Numbered from the stretch's first letter, positions 41,407 through 50,636 are shown. The stretch is 64,000 nucleotides of DNA from CAVOAK01 sp963664465 (GCA_963664465.2 CAXXSU010000012.1:1-64000); one strand, 5' to 3'. Numbers and translations are program-made. The notes: generated by a model not told the origin, from the letters alone.

Positions 41407-42279
41407 GTGGCCGACCCGGCGGAATGCGACGTGAGCTATCTCGACCACGTCAGCCACTGCAACAATGCGAACCTGAGCGAGTTCCTGCCCCTGACCCTGG
41501 GCGCGTCAAGAATCGGCTGGATGCATCATCAGCTCGGCACAGCAGTCGGGCACTGGCCCGAGACGTTTGCCATTAGTGAAATGTCGGTTGCATTGGCGCC
41601 CCATGCCGAGGACTTCGCCACGCGCAGCGCTGCCGTGGAGCCTGCCCTCCGATCGTTCGCGGATCAGGGATTGATCACGGGCTGGCGCGACGAGCCGTAT
41701 CCGGTCATGCGGGAGTGGGGCGATACACCACTGATGCAGATCGAGCGGGCAGCATGTCCAACGCTCGGTGTCCGCGCCTGGGGCGTTCACGTCAACGGCT
41801 ACGTGCAGCGCAGTGAGGGCCTGTTCATGTGGGTCGCCAAGCGTGCAGCGGACAAGCCAACATATCCCGGAATGCTGGACAATATGGTAGCCGGCGGCCA
41901 GCCAATCGGCATCGACCTCCGCGCAAACATTGTCAAGGAGGCGGCCGAGGAGGCCAGCATTCCCACTGAACTCGCCGAGCATGCGGTCGCGGTCGGCATG
42001 ATTTCCTATGTCCACCAATTTGCCGATGGGCTGAAACCGGATCAGATGTTTTGTTATGACCTGGAGCTGCCGGACGATTTCATTCCGCACAACGCCGACG
42101 GAGAAGTCGAAGAATTTGCGTTGTGGCCCGTCGCTCAAGTCGCCGAGACGGTACGCGACACCACTGAGTTCAAGTTCAATTGTAATCTGGTGATCATCGA
42201 CTTCTTGATCCGCCACGGCATACTGTCGCCCGACAACGAGCCCGACTATGGGGCGCTCTGCCGGGGCCTCAGAGCGTAG
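41407..42279 (+). CDS. DUF4743 / Nudix-domain protein
   Basis: A 290-residue protein with an N-terminal DUF4743-like region (ANLSEFLPLTLGASRIGWMH, MSVALAPHAEDFATRSAAVE) and a C-terminal Nudix fold whose box reads GGQPIGIDLRANIVKEAAEE, close to GX5EX7REUXEEXGU but with Asp/Asn substitutions at the first Glu. Members of this group are related to the plant and fungal Nudix proteins fused to thiamin pyrophosphokinase and may hydrolyse damaged thiamin diphosphate derivatives; that is an inference. The GTG at 41407 lies 3 nt after the stop codon of the CoA transferase, so it belongs to the same operon. Confidence 0.85.
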   Translation: MADPAECDVSYLDHVSHCNNANLSEFLPLTLGASRIGWMHHQLGTAVGHWPETFAISEMSVALAPHAEDFATRSAAVEPALRSFADQGLITGWRDEPYPVMREWGDTPLMQIERAACPTLGVRAWGVHVNGYVQRSEGLFMWVAKRAADKPTYPGMLDNMVAGGQPIGIDLRANIVKEAAEEASIPTELAEHAVAVGMISYVHQFADGLKPDQMFCYDLELPDDFIPHNADGEVEEFALWPVAQVAETVRDTTEFKFNCNLVIIDFLIRHGILSPDNEPDYGALCRGLRA

Positions 42280-42317
42280 CCCAAATCACGTCTACGGCGA
42301 CGGAGGTCGTCAGCAGC

Positions 42318-43157
42318 TTAGTCGGCAAAACCGATCAAGGCGCGGACCTCGGCCGGTGATTGGCCTGCTTCGCGCAGCGCCTGCAGTGTCACAGCACCGT
42401 CGCGCTTGGCGAAGCGTTTGCCCTCCTCATCGGTCACCAAGCGATGGTGATGGTACTCGGGCTGCGGCAGACCGAGGAGCACTTGCAACACTCGATGTAT
42501 GTGGGTTGCCGGTAGCAGATCCTCGCCGCGGGTGACCAACGTTACGCCCTGCAACGCATCATCGACACTGACCGACAAATGATAGCTGGTCGCTACGTCC
42601 TTGCGCGCGAGCACGACATCGCCGACCAGTGTCGGATCGACCTCGACCGTGCCCTCCCCATGATCGACAAAGGACAGCGGCCCGGTACGATCGATTGCTT
42701 TGCCGATATCCAGCCGCAGTGCATAGGAGCGCCCTGCACTAATCATGGAGCCGCGTTCCTCGGCATCCAAATGGCGACAGAGTCCCGGATAAATAGGTCC
42801 GTCCGGACCATGGGGAGCGACGCCGGCGCGCGCGATCTCTGCCTGAATGTCCTTGCGTGTGCAAAAGCAGGGGTAAAGCAATTCCGCATTCGACAGCACC
42901 GCGAGCGCTGCGACATAGGCCGGGAGATGCATCGACTGGCGGCGCACTGGCGTCGTCCAACGCAGGCCGATCCAGGCCAGATCTTCGTAAATCGCGTCGA
43001 CAAATTCGGGCCGCGTACGCTGCGGATCAATATCCTCGATCCGCAGTATGAAACGACCGCCAGACTTTCGCGCTGCATCCCAGGCAAAGAGCGCGCTAAA
43101 GGCGTGGCCGACATGTAGCCGCCCCGTCGGACTCGGCGCGAAGCGCGTGACAACCAT
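42318..43157 (-). CDS. gluQ: Glutamyl-Q tRNA(Asp) synthetase
   Basis: A 279-residue truncated GluRS paralogue. HIGH-type motif in FAPSPTGRLHVGHAFSALFA; ATP-binding RIEDIDPQRTRPEFVDAIYE; zinc-binding cysteines in YPCFCTRKDI and YPGLCRH; KMSKS-type region EEGKRFAKRDGAVTLQALRE. There is no anticodon-binding domain, which distinguishes GluQRS from GluRS. Known role: glutamylation of queuosine at position 34 of tRNA(Asp). Convergent with the DUF4743 gene and divergent from the AlkA-like gene. Confidence 0.95.
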   Translation of the reverse strand: MVVTRFAPSPTGRLHVGHAFSALFAWDAARKSGGRFILRIEDIDPQRTRPEFVDAIYEDLAWIGLRWTTPVRRQSMHLPAYVAALAVLSNAELLYPCFCTRKDIQAEIARAGVAPHGPDGPIYPGLCRHLDAEERGSMISAGRSYALRLDIGKAIDRTGPLSFVDHGEGTVEVDPTLVGDVVLARKDVATSYHLSVSVDDALQGVTLVTRGEDLLPATHIHRVLQVLLGLPQPEYHHHRLVTDEEGKRFAKRDGAVTLQALREAGQSPAEVRALIGFAD

Positions 43158-43186
43158 GAGACTGGCACTATCCTCAGGGCTGAGTT

Positions 43187-43855
43187 ATGTCAATTGCCAT
43201 GGCCATAACCGACAGGCTAATTGCCAAGGCCCTCACAGAACTTTCGCGCCGCGATGCGGACATCGCCCGCGCTGTAAAAGAGGTCGGGCATCCGCCGTCG
43301 CGCATTCGAGAACCTGGCTTCGGCACGTTGATCGGTATCATCACGGCACAGCAAATCTCGGCCGCCGCCGCGTCGGCAATTCGCGCTCGGCTCGAAGCCG
43401 CTGCCGACCCTTTGACACCACAAAGCTTCCTGGCGCTCGACGATGCGGCGCTGGCAGCGGTGGGCCTGAGCGGCCGCAAGATCGAATACGGCCGGGCGCT
43501 TGCAAAATCGATCGTCTCCGGGGAATTCGATCCTGACGAACTCGCCGCGCTGCCCGAAGACGCTGCGATGGCCAGCTTGATCAAGCACAAGGGTATCGGC
43601 CGATGGAGCGCTGAAATTTACCTGCTGTTCGCGCTCGGCCGCACCGATGTCTGGCCGGCCGACGACCTGGCGGTGGCAACCGCCGTGCAGCACCTGAAGA
43701 GACTGAAAAAGCGCCCGGATCGAAAACGCATGGAGACGATTGCCGAGGCTTGGCGGCCATGGCGCGGGATCGTCGCCATCTTGATGTGGAGATACTATCG
43801 TGGCGCCCCATTGGGAGTGGATCAACAACCAGCCCCGAAGAAAGGCAAGCAGTGA
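43187..43855 (+). CDS. DNA-3-methyladenine glycosylase II (AlkA-like, HhH-GPD)
   Basis: A 222-residue base-excision glycosylase. Helix-hairpin-helix with LIKHKGIGRWSAEIYLLFAL and the GPD-type catalytic Asp in RTDVWPADDLAVATAVQHLK. The N-terminal part contains PGFGTLIGIITAQQISAAAA, typical of the family. There are no Cys residues for a 4Fe-4S loop. It removes alkylated bases from DNA. The ATG at 43187 lies 30 bp from the divergent gluQ start. The next gene's ATG overlaps its stop codon (TGATG), so the two are translationally coupled. Confidence 0.93.
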   Translation: MSIAMAITDRLIAKALTELSRRDADIARAVKEVGHPPSRIREPGFGTLIGIITAQQISAAAASAIRARLEAAADPLTPQSFLALDDAALAAVGLSGRKIEYGRALAKSIVSGEFDPDELAALPEDAAMASLIKHKGIGRWSAEIYLLFALGRTDVWPADDLAVATAVQHLKRLKKRPDRKRMETIAEAWRPWRGIVAILMWRYYRGAPLGVDQQPAPKKGKQ

Positions 43856-44523
43856 TGAGCCAAACTCTCAGCGGACCGGATTATGGTCCCGAGTCCGATG
43901 ACGGGCCCTCTGGGGACCCCAGCCAACTGATCATCTTGCTGCACGGCCTCGGCGCGGATGGACAAAATCTAATCGGTTTGGCGCCACATTTGGCGAGGAC
44001 GCTGCCCCGCGCACGGTTCGTCGCGCCGGATGCACCATTCCCGTGCGACATGGCTCCGATGGGTCGCCAGTGGTTCAGTTTTGGAGATCGCTCGCCCGAA
44101 CAGTTGATCGCCGGCGTGGAAACTGCCGCGCCCATTCTCGACGCGTTTATCGACGCTGAACAAGAAAACTGCAACATCGCACCAAGCCAAACGGCCATCG
44201 TCGGGTTCAGCCAAGGCACCATGATGGCACTGCATGTCGCCCTGCGCAGGTCAGAACCGGTCGCCGCAATTGTCGGGTTCTCAGGTCGGCTTATGGCTGG
44301 CGACCGACTGGCTAGCGAGCTCCGGTCCCGCCCGCCGACGTTGCTGATCCACGGCGATGCAGACCCTGTAGTGCCGTTCGAATCACTTGCCGCCGCATCG
44401 AAGGGCCTGGAAGACGCCGACGTCGCCGTAACTACGATAGTTCGCCCCGGCCTCGGCCATGCAATCGACGAACACGGACTTTCCAGTGGCGGTGCGTTTC
44501 TTCAGGAGCATCTTGGAGACTGA
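43855..44523 (+). CDS. Phospholipase/carboxylesterase-family serine hydrolase
   Basis: A 222-residue alpha/beta hydrolase. Oxyanion region QLIILLHGLGADGQNLIGLA, nucleophile Ser in TAIVGFSQGTMMALHVALRR, acid Asp in LLIHGDADPVVPFESLAAAS, catalytic His in IVRPGLGHAIDEHG. It has the size and motifs of the bacterial carboxylesterase/acyl-protein thioesterase group. No signal peptide, so cytoplasmic. The start overlaps the AlkA-like stop codon by one base, so the two form one operon. Confidence 0.93.
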   Translation: MSQTLSGPDYGPESDDGPSGDPSQLIILLHGLGADGQNLIGLAPHLARTLPRARFVAPDAPFPCDMAPMGRQWFSFGDRSPEQLIAGVETAAPILDAFIDAEQENCNIAPSQTAIVGFSQGTMMALHVALRRSEPVAAIVGFSGRLMAGDRLASELRSRPPTLLIHGDADPVVPFESLAAASKGLEDADVAVTTIVRPGLGHAIDEHGLSSGGAFLQEHLGD

Positions 44524-44699
44524 ACAGCCAGACCGCGGTGCGCTCGTACGATTGGTATGCACCAGCTACAGATTGCTGCGCGAAACAGCGATAATCTTGA
44601 ACGAAGGGACAAATTCAGCTATCAGACCGTTGTTCCGGCTTAGTTAATTGGCGTTTCGTGGATCTTGGGTGCGGATGGAGCGACGGGAATCGTGGCGCG

Positions 44700-45257
44700 A
44701 TGCAAGGATTGAGCGAATCCCCGACATTGGTGCTGAATGCGGACTTTCGACCGCTTAGCTACTTTCCACTGTCGCTATGGCCATGGCAAGAAACTATCAA
44801 GGCCGTCGTCCTCAGCCGCGTAAATATAGTTGCCGAATATGACCAAGTCGTCCGGTCGCCAAGTCTCCAGCTCAAGCTGCCAAGTGTAATCTCGCTAAGA
44901 GACTACGTGCCGCCAACGCCACGACCCGCTTTCACGCGGTTCAACGTATTTCTGCGCGACCGCTTCACTTGTCGATATTGCGGAGAACCTGGACCTGCTC
45001 ACCAACTTACCTTCGACCACGTTGTCCCGCGATCGCGCGGCGGGCGCACGACGTGGGAGAATGTTGTGACCGCGTGTAGCAGCTGCAACCTACGCAAGGG
45101 TGGCCGTCTATCAAAGGTAGCCAGCATGTTCCCGCGCGACAATGTCGCGCGGCCGACGAGCTGGCAATTGCAGGAAAATGGCCGGAGCTTTCCGCCCAAC
45201 TTCCTCCACGAGAGTTGGGGCGATTTCCTCTATTGGGATTCGGAGCTGGAGCCCTAA
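44700..45257 (+). CDS. HNH endonuclease
   Basis: A 185-residue protein beginning MQGLSESPTLVLNADFRPLS, the conserved N-terminus of a widespread bacterial HNH family. The nuclease core is RDRFTCRYCGEPGPAHQLTF followed by DHVVPRSRGGRTTWENVVTA and CSSCNLRKGGR, giving the CxxC..CxxC zinc site and the H-N-H triad. The ATG at 44700 is preferred over the upstream 44658 because the family starts with the VLNADFRPL segment. The cellular role of this family is not established; it is a normal chromosomal gene and not obviously mobile. Confidence 0.93.
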   Translation: MQGLSESPTLVLNADFRPLSYFPLSLWPWQETIKAVVLSRVNIVAEYDQVVRSPSLQLKLPSVISLRDYVPPTPRPAFTRFNVFLRDRFTCRYCGEPGPAHQLTFDHVVPRSRGGRTTWENVVTACSSCNLRKGGRLSKVASMFPRDNVARPTSWQLQENGRSFPPNFLHESWGDFLYWDSELEP

Positions 45258-45313
45258 GGTTCCCGTGATCGAGTGGCCGAGGTACAGCGCGCCCTAGGTG
45301 CAAACAGCCAGCA

Positions 45314-45895
45314 TCAAAACCGCTTTGCGAGCCAGATTGCCAATCGCGAGCCGGCCTTGATGGCGCCGGTCAAAAGTTCATAACCAGGCGCCTGTTCCGC
45401 ACCGCGATCAAGGGCGATATCGCGATGAGCGAGTTCATCCTGGCGAAATTCTTCGATCAGGCCGCGTAGCTCGCCTTCGTCGTCGCCCAACGCTTGCGCC
45501 TGCTCGCTGTAGTGCTCATCGATGACTTCTTCGACCGCAGCGGTACATGCCATGGCCGCGCGCGGACCAAGCAGTGCGGTCGCCGCGCCTAGCGCGTAGC
45601 CGGCTGTGTGCCATAGCGGACCCAATACACTCGGCCTGACACGGCGTCTGAGGAGAATCTCATCGAATCTCGCAAGGTGCCGCTTCTCCTGATCAGCCAT
45701 CTCCTTGACGGCGTCGGCATCGGGACCGGCGCGGAGCATGGCAAGCTGGCCCTCGTATATGCGCGCAGCGCCGTATTCTCCCGCATGGTCGACACGTATC
45801 ATCTGCTGCACCAACTCGTCCGGCGTAACATCGCCCGGTAAATAGGCCGGTCCGGTACACGTCGCTTGGCTCCTATTCTTTGTCTGGCTGGTCAT
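45314..45895 (-). CDS. coq7: Demethoxyubiquinone hydroxylase, COQ7 family
   Basis: A 193-residue diiron monooxygenase. Iron ligands in MIRVDHAGEYGAARIYEGQL (Glu), DQEKRHLARFDEILL (ExxH), VEEVIDEHYSEQ and EFRQDELAHRDIALDRGAEQ (second ExxH) match COQ7. Catalyses the last hydroxylation of ubiquinone biosynthesis at the membrane. A COQ7-type rather than UbiF-type enzyme is usual for alphaproteobacteria and supports that assignment. Overlaps dsbB by 4 nt on the same strand. Confidence 0.95.
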   Translation of the reverse strand: MTSQTKNRSQATCTGPAYLPGDVTPDELVQQMIRVDHAGEYGAARIYEGQLAMLRAGPDADAVKEMADQEKRHLARFDEILLRRRVRPSVLGPLWHTAGYALGAATALLGPRAAMACTAAVEEVIDEHYSEQAQALGDDEGELRGLIEEFRQDELAHRDIALDRGAEQAPGYELLTGAIKAGSRLAIWLAKRF

Positions 45896-46404
45896 GATCC
45901 TTCCATTGGGCCCGATGAGCGCACAGCTAGCAATGACGCCAAACCGACGACGATCGAGACAATTGCGTTATAGCCAGCCATCGAAATACCGAAAAGAGAC
46001 CAGGAAATCTGATCGCACAGGACGACGGGGGCAGCCAAGATCTGTGCCTTAAGTTCTTCGAATGACGCAGGCGTACCAGACGACGTGCAATTTGCAGGCC
46101 CGAGCCACCAATGCTGTTCTATTCCGACATGATAAACCGCCAGCGCCGCCCCCGCCATTAACGTCAGTCCGCAAAGCCCGATTGCAAAGCGCCACAGCGG
46201 CCAGCGCGGCACAGCCCACCACGCTAATAGCCCGAGCCCGCTTGCAATCCACCACGGCCAGCGCTGGAACAAACAGAGTTTGCACGGCGCGAGCCCGCCC
46301 CAGTATTGTGACGCATAAACCGACCCCAGCACGCCAACGCTCGTCACAAACAATGCCGCAGCGACGCCCGACGGCCCGATGATCAATGATTTAAGGTCAC
46401 TCAC
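45892..46404 (-). CDS. dsbB: Disulfide bond formation protein B
   Basis: A 170-residue membrane protein with four helices. First redox pair CKLC in WGGLAPCKLCLFQRWPWWIA; second periplasmic cysteines in LGPANCTSSGTPASF and APVVLCDQISWSLFGISMAG. Known role: reoxidation of DsbA with transfer of electrons to quinone. Overlap with coq7 by 4 nt makes a small operon linking quinone synthesis and a quinone-using enzyme, which I think is a recurring arrangement in alphaproteobacteria. Confidence 0.94.
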   Translation of the reverse strand: MSDLKSLIIGPSGVAAALFVTSVGVLGSVYASQYWGGLAPCKLCLFQRWPWWIASGLGLLAWWAVPRWPLWRFAIGLCGLTLMAGAALAVYHVGIEQHWWLGPANCTSSGTPASFEELKAQILAAPVVLCDQISWSLFGISMAGYNAIVSIVVGLASLLAVRSSGPMEGS

Positions 46405-46422
46405 TTTCGCCTCATTCGGCGC

Positions 46423-47013
46423 TCACAGCGCAAATTTGATGATCAAGAAACCGGCCACCAACAGCGCGACAAATGCACTTGTCACGAAACCGAGCCGCGC
46501 CTCGATAAACGATCGGATTTGCTGACCGAAGTACCATAGAAGCGCCGCCGATACGAAAAACCTGAGGCCGCGGCCAAGCACCGATGCTGTAATAAAGCTG
46601 AGTGGATCCAGCGCGGCCACGCCGCTGGCGATCGTAACAACTTTGTAGGGCAAGAACGTGAGGGCAAAGAGGGCGACGATCCAGGCGCCGTAAAGTTGGT
46701 AATAGTCGCGAAACCGGTCAAATTCAGCAGCATATCCGTAAAGCTCGACTATCGGCCGACCAACGCTCTCGAATAACAACATGCCGATTGCGTAGCCGGC
46801 GATCCCACCAAGGACGGATGCGACGGTGCAGAGCGCAGCAAAGACCCAGGCGCGAGTGCGTTGAGCCAAAATCATCGGAATCAGCATGACATCGGGTGGA
46901 ATCGGAAAAATCGAACTCTCGATGAAACTGACGACCGCCAACCAGCGGACGGCGTGGCGATGCCCGGCAAGCCCCATCGTCCAGTGGTAGCACCGTTTCA
47001 GCAGATCGCTCAT
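46423..47013 (-). CDS. DedA-like (YqaA-type) membrane protein
   Basis: A 196-residue VTT/SNARE-associated-fold membrane protein. Features are WLAVVSFIESSIFPIPPDVM (the conserved ESxxFPIPP segment of YqaA-type proteins), GIAGYAIGMLLFESVGRPIV and ALFALTFLPYKVVTIASGVA, with a last helix at the C-terminus. DedA-family proteins act in membrane lipid or proton-gradient homeostasis; specific function unknown. It overlaps the stop of the upstream TPR gene (4 nt), so it is co-transcribed with it. Confidence 0.92.
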   Translation of the reverse strand: MSDLLKRCYHWTMGLAGHRHAVRWLAVVSFIESSIFPIPPDVMLIPMILAQRTRAWVFAALCTVASVLGGIAGYAIGMLLFESVGRPIVELYGYAAEFDRFRDYYQLYGAWIVALFALTFLPYKVVTIASGVAALDPLSFITASVLGRGLRFFVSAALLWYFGQQIRSFIEARLGFVTSAFVALLVAGFLIIKFAL

Positions 47014-48974
47014 TCAAATTCATCCAATGCCTCAACAATGCCATCGACAACGCCGCGCCAATCGCCGGGCTCCGGCTGCCGGAAAAGACGCATGGTTGGG
47101 TACCACGGCGTTGCATCACCATCTGCGGCCCAGCGCCAATCAGGAGCGTACTTGAGCATGAGCCAGACCGGACGGCCTAGCGCGCCGGCAATGTGAGCGG
47201 TTGCCGAATCAATCGTAATTACAAGATCGACGGCTTCCATCGCTGCTGCGGTATCGCCAAATCCAACGAGATAGGGGCTCCAGTCCGCAATCACGTTGGC
47301 GAGCCCCTGTTCGGCAATTGCCTCGACACCGGGACCAAATTGCAGACTGACCCATTCGATATCACGACTACCAAACAACGGCAAAAGAGGAGCGAGACCA
47401 GACGATCGCAGCCGATCCGCCGGATGCTCCGGATTTCCGCTCCAACTTACGCCAATTCGACGTTTTGATGTGTGTTCAGGTGGTTCCTTGGAGCCGCTTG
47501 GAACACACAAATACGGCATATCGCGTGGGATACTCGCCGACGTGATGGCGAGTCGATGCGGCAGGCTCATCAAAGGAATGTGGCAATCATGCTCCGGAAC
47601 CGGATCGTCGGCCGCCACAACCTGCTCAACACCGTCGAGGGTCGCTAGGAGCGTTGTCAGGGATCTCGGGCACATGATGGCAACGCGCGCGCCCTTCTTC
47701 GCAAGGGCCGGCGCGAAGCGGGCGAACTGAATGGTGTCGCCCAGACCTTGCTCGGCAACCAGCAAGATCGTGGCGCCCGACGGGTCTTCGCCCTGCCACA
47801 CCGGGGTGGGCAATGTGCGCGCCGCAATCTTGGGCATCTTCAAGCGCCACTCGTACTCTTCGAAGCCAGCCTTGAAATCGCCGTCCAGAAGCAGCGTCAT
47901 GGCACGATTCCAGTGGAGTTCCGGGCTCTTTGGGTCGAGCGTGAGCGCGCGGTTGTGCGCCTGTAGCGCATCGTCGAGGCGTAACTTGTCTTGAAGTACG
48001 TTGCCCAAATTGCCCCATACCGCGGCGTACTCGTCATCAATCTGGATGGCAGCCCGCAAATTCTCCTCCGCCTCGTCCGCCCGTCCAAGCCGCTGCAGAG
48101 CGGCGCCAAGATTGCTAAGGGCCACGGTGTCTTGAGGCGCGTGCATTACCGCTTCGTTCAACGGCGTCAAGGCTTTCTCCAATTGGCCCGTATCCACCAA
48201 GAGGGCGCCGAGATTGGTAAGTGCAAATGCAGAATTCGGATCGTGCCGGAGTGCCTCTCGGTAGGCTGCGTGTGCCTCATCGGTCCGACCGTCGCGCTGT
48301 AGGGCAACGCCAAGACTCACACTCACAGTAGTGTTGCCTGGTTCCCGCGTCAGCGCTTTGCGATATTCGATAATTGCCGTGCCCTGGTCGCCTATGGCGA
48401 CGCAGGCGTCGGCCAAGGCAGCATGGGCTCGGGCCGGTGCGCTACCGAGCTCAACTGCGCTGCGCAGGATATCGGCGGCCTCGGACGAGCAACCCGATTC
48501 ATGAAGCGTTACGCCGAAATTGATGAGAATCTCTAAATTGTCGGCGTCACCTTCGAGCGCCTTGCGATACTCCTCAATCGTCTCTTTGTTGCGCCCTAGC
48601 GCGCTGAGCGCACCGGCAAGGTTATTGCGGCAGCTATGATCGGCCGGATCACCCTCGAGCGCCGCCCGGTAGACCTCGACTGCATCTTCAAGCCGCCCTG
48701 CAGTATGCAGTGTCGCTGCAAGTTCCGCCTGGTACGAGGGATTTTTAGGGTCCAGATCGACCGCTTTACGGAAACCGTCTAGCGCCGCTGTGACCTCCCC
48801 GCGGTCCCGCTCTGCGGCCCCGAGGTAGCGCCAGACCTCCGCCCGCGTTGGGTCAGCAGCCAATACTTCTTTGTAATGCTCAACTGCCTGCCGAGTATTT
48901 CCGTCGCGATGCTCCGCCAATGCGCGTGCAAGAGCATCGTGGGCGCGCGGTGGCTGAGGGTTTTTGTCTGGCAT
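47010..48974 (-). CDS. TPR-repeat protein with C-terminal glycosyltransferase-like domain
   Basis: A 654-residue protein. Residues about 10-360 contain roughly ten tetratricopeptide repeats (for example AEVWRYLGAAERDRGEVTAA, NPSYQAELAATLHTAGRLED, SAFALTNLGALLVDTGQLEK). The C-terminal 300 residues contain GFEEYEWRLKMPKIAARTLP and TILLVAEQGLGDTIQFARFA, followed by RRIGVSWSGNPEHPADRLRS and DLVITIDSATAHIAGALGRP. This is the GT9/heptosyltransferase-like fold usual in large TPR proteins of alphaproteobacteria. It probably glycosylates a protein or cell-surface component; the substrate is unknown. ATG 48974 is preferred; another start is at 48998. Confidence 0.88.
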   Translation of the reverse strand: MPDKNPQPPRAHDALARALAEHRDGNTRQAVEHYKEVLAADPTRAEVWRYLGAAERDRGEVTAALDGFRKAVDLDPKNPSYQAELAATLHTAGRLEDAVEVYRAALEGDPADHSCRNNLAGALSALGRNKETIEEYRKALEGDADNLEILINFGVTLHESGCSSEAADILRSAVELGSAPARAHAALADACVAIGDQGTAIIEYRKALTREPGNTTVSVSLGVALQRDGRTDEAHAAYREALRHDPNSAFALTNLGALLVDTGQLEKALTPLNEAVMHAPQDTVALSNLGAALQRLGRADEAEENLRAAIQIDDEYAAVWGNLGNVLQDKLRLDDALQAHNRALTLDPKSPELHWNRAMTLLLDGDFKAGFEEYEWRLKMPKIAARTLPTPVWQGEDPSGATILLVAEQGLGDTIQFARFAPALAKKGARVAIMCPRSLTTLLATLDGVEQVVAADDPVPEHDCHIPLMSLPHRLAITSASIPRDMPYLCVPSGSKEPPEHTSKRRIGVSWSGNPEHPADRLRSSGLAPLLPLFGSRDIEWVSLQFGPGVEAIAEQGLANVIADWSPYLVGFGDTAAAMEAVDLVITIDSATAHIAGALGRPVWLMLKYAPDWRWAADGDATPWYPTMRLFRQPEPGDWRGVVDGIVEALDEFE

Positions 48975-49078
48975 GCAGAGTCTTCGTTGTCGCGACATTG
49001 TGCGAATGCCGCAACAAACTAGCCCCTCTACGGGCCTTCGTCAGCCCTCCGAGCGTGACTAATCGGCTGCCCTAATGC

Positions 49079-49291
49079 CTAGAACGGAATGTGATTGCGC
49101 ACCACGGCATTGACCCTGCCGGTCAAATCTTGATGCATGGTCAGCAAGCCTGTCGGCTGATAGACGCGCTCCACGCCAGTGTCTGCCGGCAAGGCAGACA
49201 GACCGCCAAGCGCCATAAACCAAAGCCCAAAACCAACGGCGAGCGCCATGGTTAGCTGACAACAGGAGTTCAATGATTCTTGTGAGAACAT
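49079..49291 (-). CDS. Small membrane-anchored hypothetical protein
   Basis: A 70-residue frame with one hydrophobic segment near the N-terminus (LTMALAVGFGLWFMALGGLS) that could be a signal anchor, and a short polar tail DTGVERVYQPTGLLTMHQDL. An AAGGTAGGATGAT stretch precedes the ATG at 49291. No family recognised. It lies alone in the 570-bp gap between the TPR gene and tRNA-Leu; the rest of the gap (49292-49566) shows no gene. Confidence 0.45.
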   Translation of the reverse strand: MFSQESLNSCCQLTMALAVGFGLWFMALGGLSALPADTGVERVYQPTGLLTMHQDLTGRVNAVVRNHIPF

Positions 49292-49566
49292 ATCATCCTA
49301 CCTTCTGATCAAGAAGATGGGTACTAACTTTCGCCAAACAAGGACCTCACGAAAGTCTGATGAACGGTGAGACAGAGTCGCATCGCACAAGGGGATCAGT
49401 GACCGGGCCAAGGTAGGACTTTTGGCTACAAACGTCGCGATTTCGCGCTCCGATCCTGCGCAATGAGGTTCGTTGACCCTGTGCCACGTGAGGCTATGAT
49501 TGCCTAGAATTAGACGGAGATGGCGTCCAGCGCGGCACGCGAGACAATTGGCTGGCCTTGGACGGT

Positions 49567-49653
49567 GCCCCTGTGGCGGAATTGGCAGACGCGGCAGACT
49601 CAAAATCTGTTTCCGGCAACGGAGTGGGAGTTCGAGTCTCCCCGGGGGCACCA
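49567..49653 (+). tRNA. tRNA-Leu (anticodon CAA)
   Basis: Acceptor stem GCCCCTG (49567-49573) pairs with CGGGGGC (49643-49649), with discriminator A at 49650 and encoded CCA at 49651-49653. The anticodon loop CTCAAAA lies between CAGA and TCTG and gives anticodon CAA. The long variable arm and the GTTCGAGTC T-loop region are those of a class II leucine tRNA. Confidence 0.95.
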
Positions 49654-49745
49654 GCAGCCCAATGCGTCAATGCCGAGTGGACAGAACCGTCGGCGCATGG
49701 GTTTCTTGATAAACGGTTTCGGCGAGCTGAAGAGGGTTGCCGTTG

Positions 49746-50636
49746 GTGCGATTGGAAACCAGAAACTTAAGTATCGCCGTTGTGCTGCTCGCGACGGCGC
49801 TCGGTTTCGGCTCGCCATTGGCCGCCGCCGAAGCTGTCGATTTGGAACTCGTCCTCGCCGTCGACATCTCGCGCAGCGTTAACGCGGAGGAAGCCGAGTT
49901 ACAGCGTCAGGGTTACATTGCCGCGTTGGGCGACCCGCATGTCATCAGGGCCATCACCTCAGGGGGACTGGGTCGAATCGCGCTCGTCTACGTGGAATGG
50001 GCAGGTTTCGATTATTACCGTACCGTTGTCGACTGGACCGTGATCGACGGCCGAGACAGCGCTATCGACTTCGTCACGCAGCTCGTCGTTGCGCCGATCG
50101 TGAGCGCACAACGCACCTCAATTAGCGCTGCGATCGAGAACTCCGTTCTCCTATTCGAGACCAACAACTTCCAAGGCGCGCGCCGCATCATCGACATATC
50201 AGGTGATGGCGCAAACAATTACGGTCGACCAGTTATCGAAGCGCGCAACTTGGCCGTAGCAGCAGGCGTTACCGTAAATGGACTGCCGATTCTTCGCGAT
50301 TGGCGCGGCGAAGCTGCGGCCAAGGAGGACAGCAATCTCGACAGCGTTTCCAATCTCGACCTCTATTACCAATACTGTGTAATCGGCGGACCAGGCGCCT
50401 TCATCATCGCCGCCAGAGATTTCAATACCTTTGGGGATGCGATTGGCCGCAAGCTCGTACTGGAAATCGCTGGTGAAATGCCGGCCCGCCAGTTTTCGCT
50501 GACGAATCCGCACGGACGCAACGGGCGGTCCAGAGGACCAGCGGCCAGATTGCATTTGGTCGCAGATCGCAAAATTCCGCCGTGTGACATCGGTGAGCAG
50601 AAATGGCGTCGGTTCTTCGGTGACAGATTTAATTGA
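49746..50636 (+). CDS. DUF1194 (VWA-like) exported protein 1
   Basis: A 296-residue protein with an N-terminal signal sequence (LSIAVVLLATALGFGSPLAA) followed by the DUF1194 domain. Its VWA-like features are LELVLAVDISRSVNAEEAEL (DxSxS MIDAS-like motif), ARRIIDISGDGANNYGRPVI, GVTVNGLPILRDW and YYQYCVIGGPGAFIIAARDF. Predicted periplasmic. Function unknown; the MIDAS-like residues suggest metal-dependent binding of a partner. GTG 49746 has GAGGG before it; a TTG at 49737 is possible. The stop codon overlaps the start of the next, paralogous gene. It begins about 90 bp downstream of tRNA-Leu. Confidence 0.88.
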   Translation: MRLETRNLSIAVVLLATALGFGSPLAAAEAVDLELVLAVDISRSVNAEEAELQRQGYIAALGDPHVIRAITSGGLGRIALVYVEWAGFDYYRTVVDWTVIDGRDSAIDFVTQLVVAPIVSAQRTSISAAIENSVLLFETNNFQGARRIIDISGDGANNYGRPVIEARNLAVAAGVTVNGLPILRDWRGEAAAKEDSNLDSVSNLDLYYQYCVIGGPGAFIIAARDFNTFGDAIGRKLVLEIAGEMPARQFSLTNPHGRNGRSRGPAARLHLVADRKIPPCDIGEQKWRRFFGDRFN

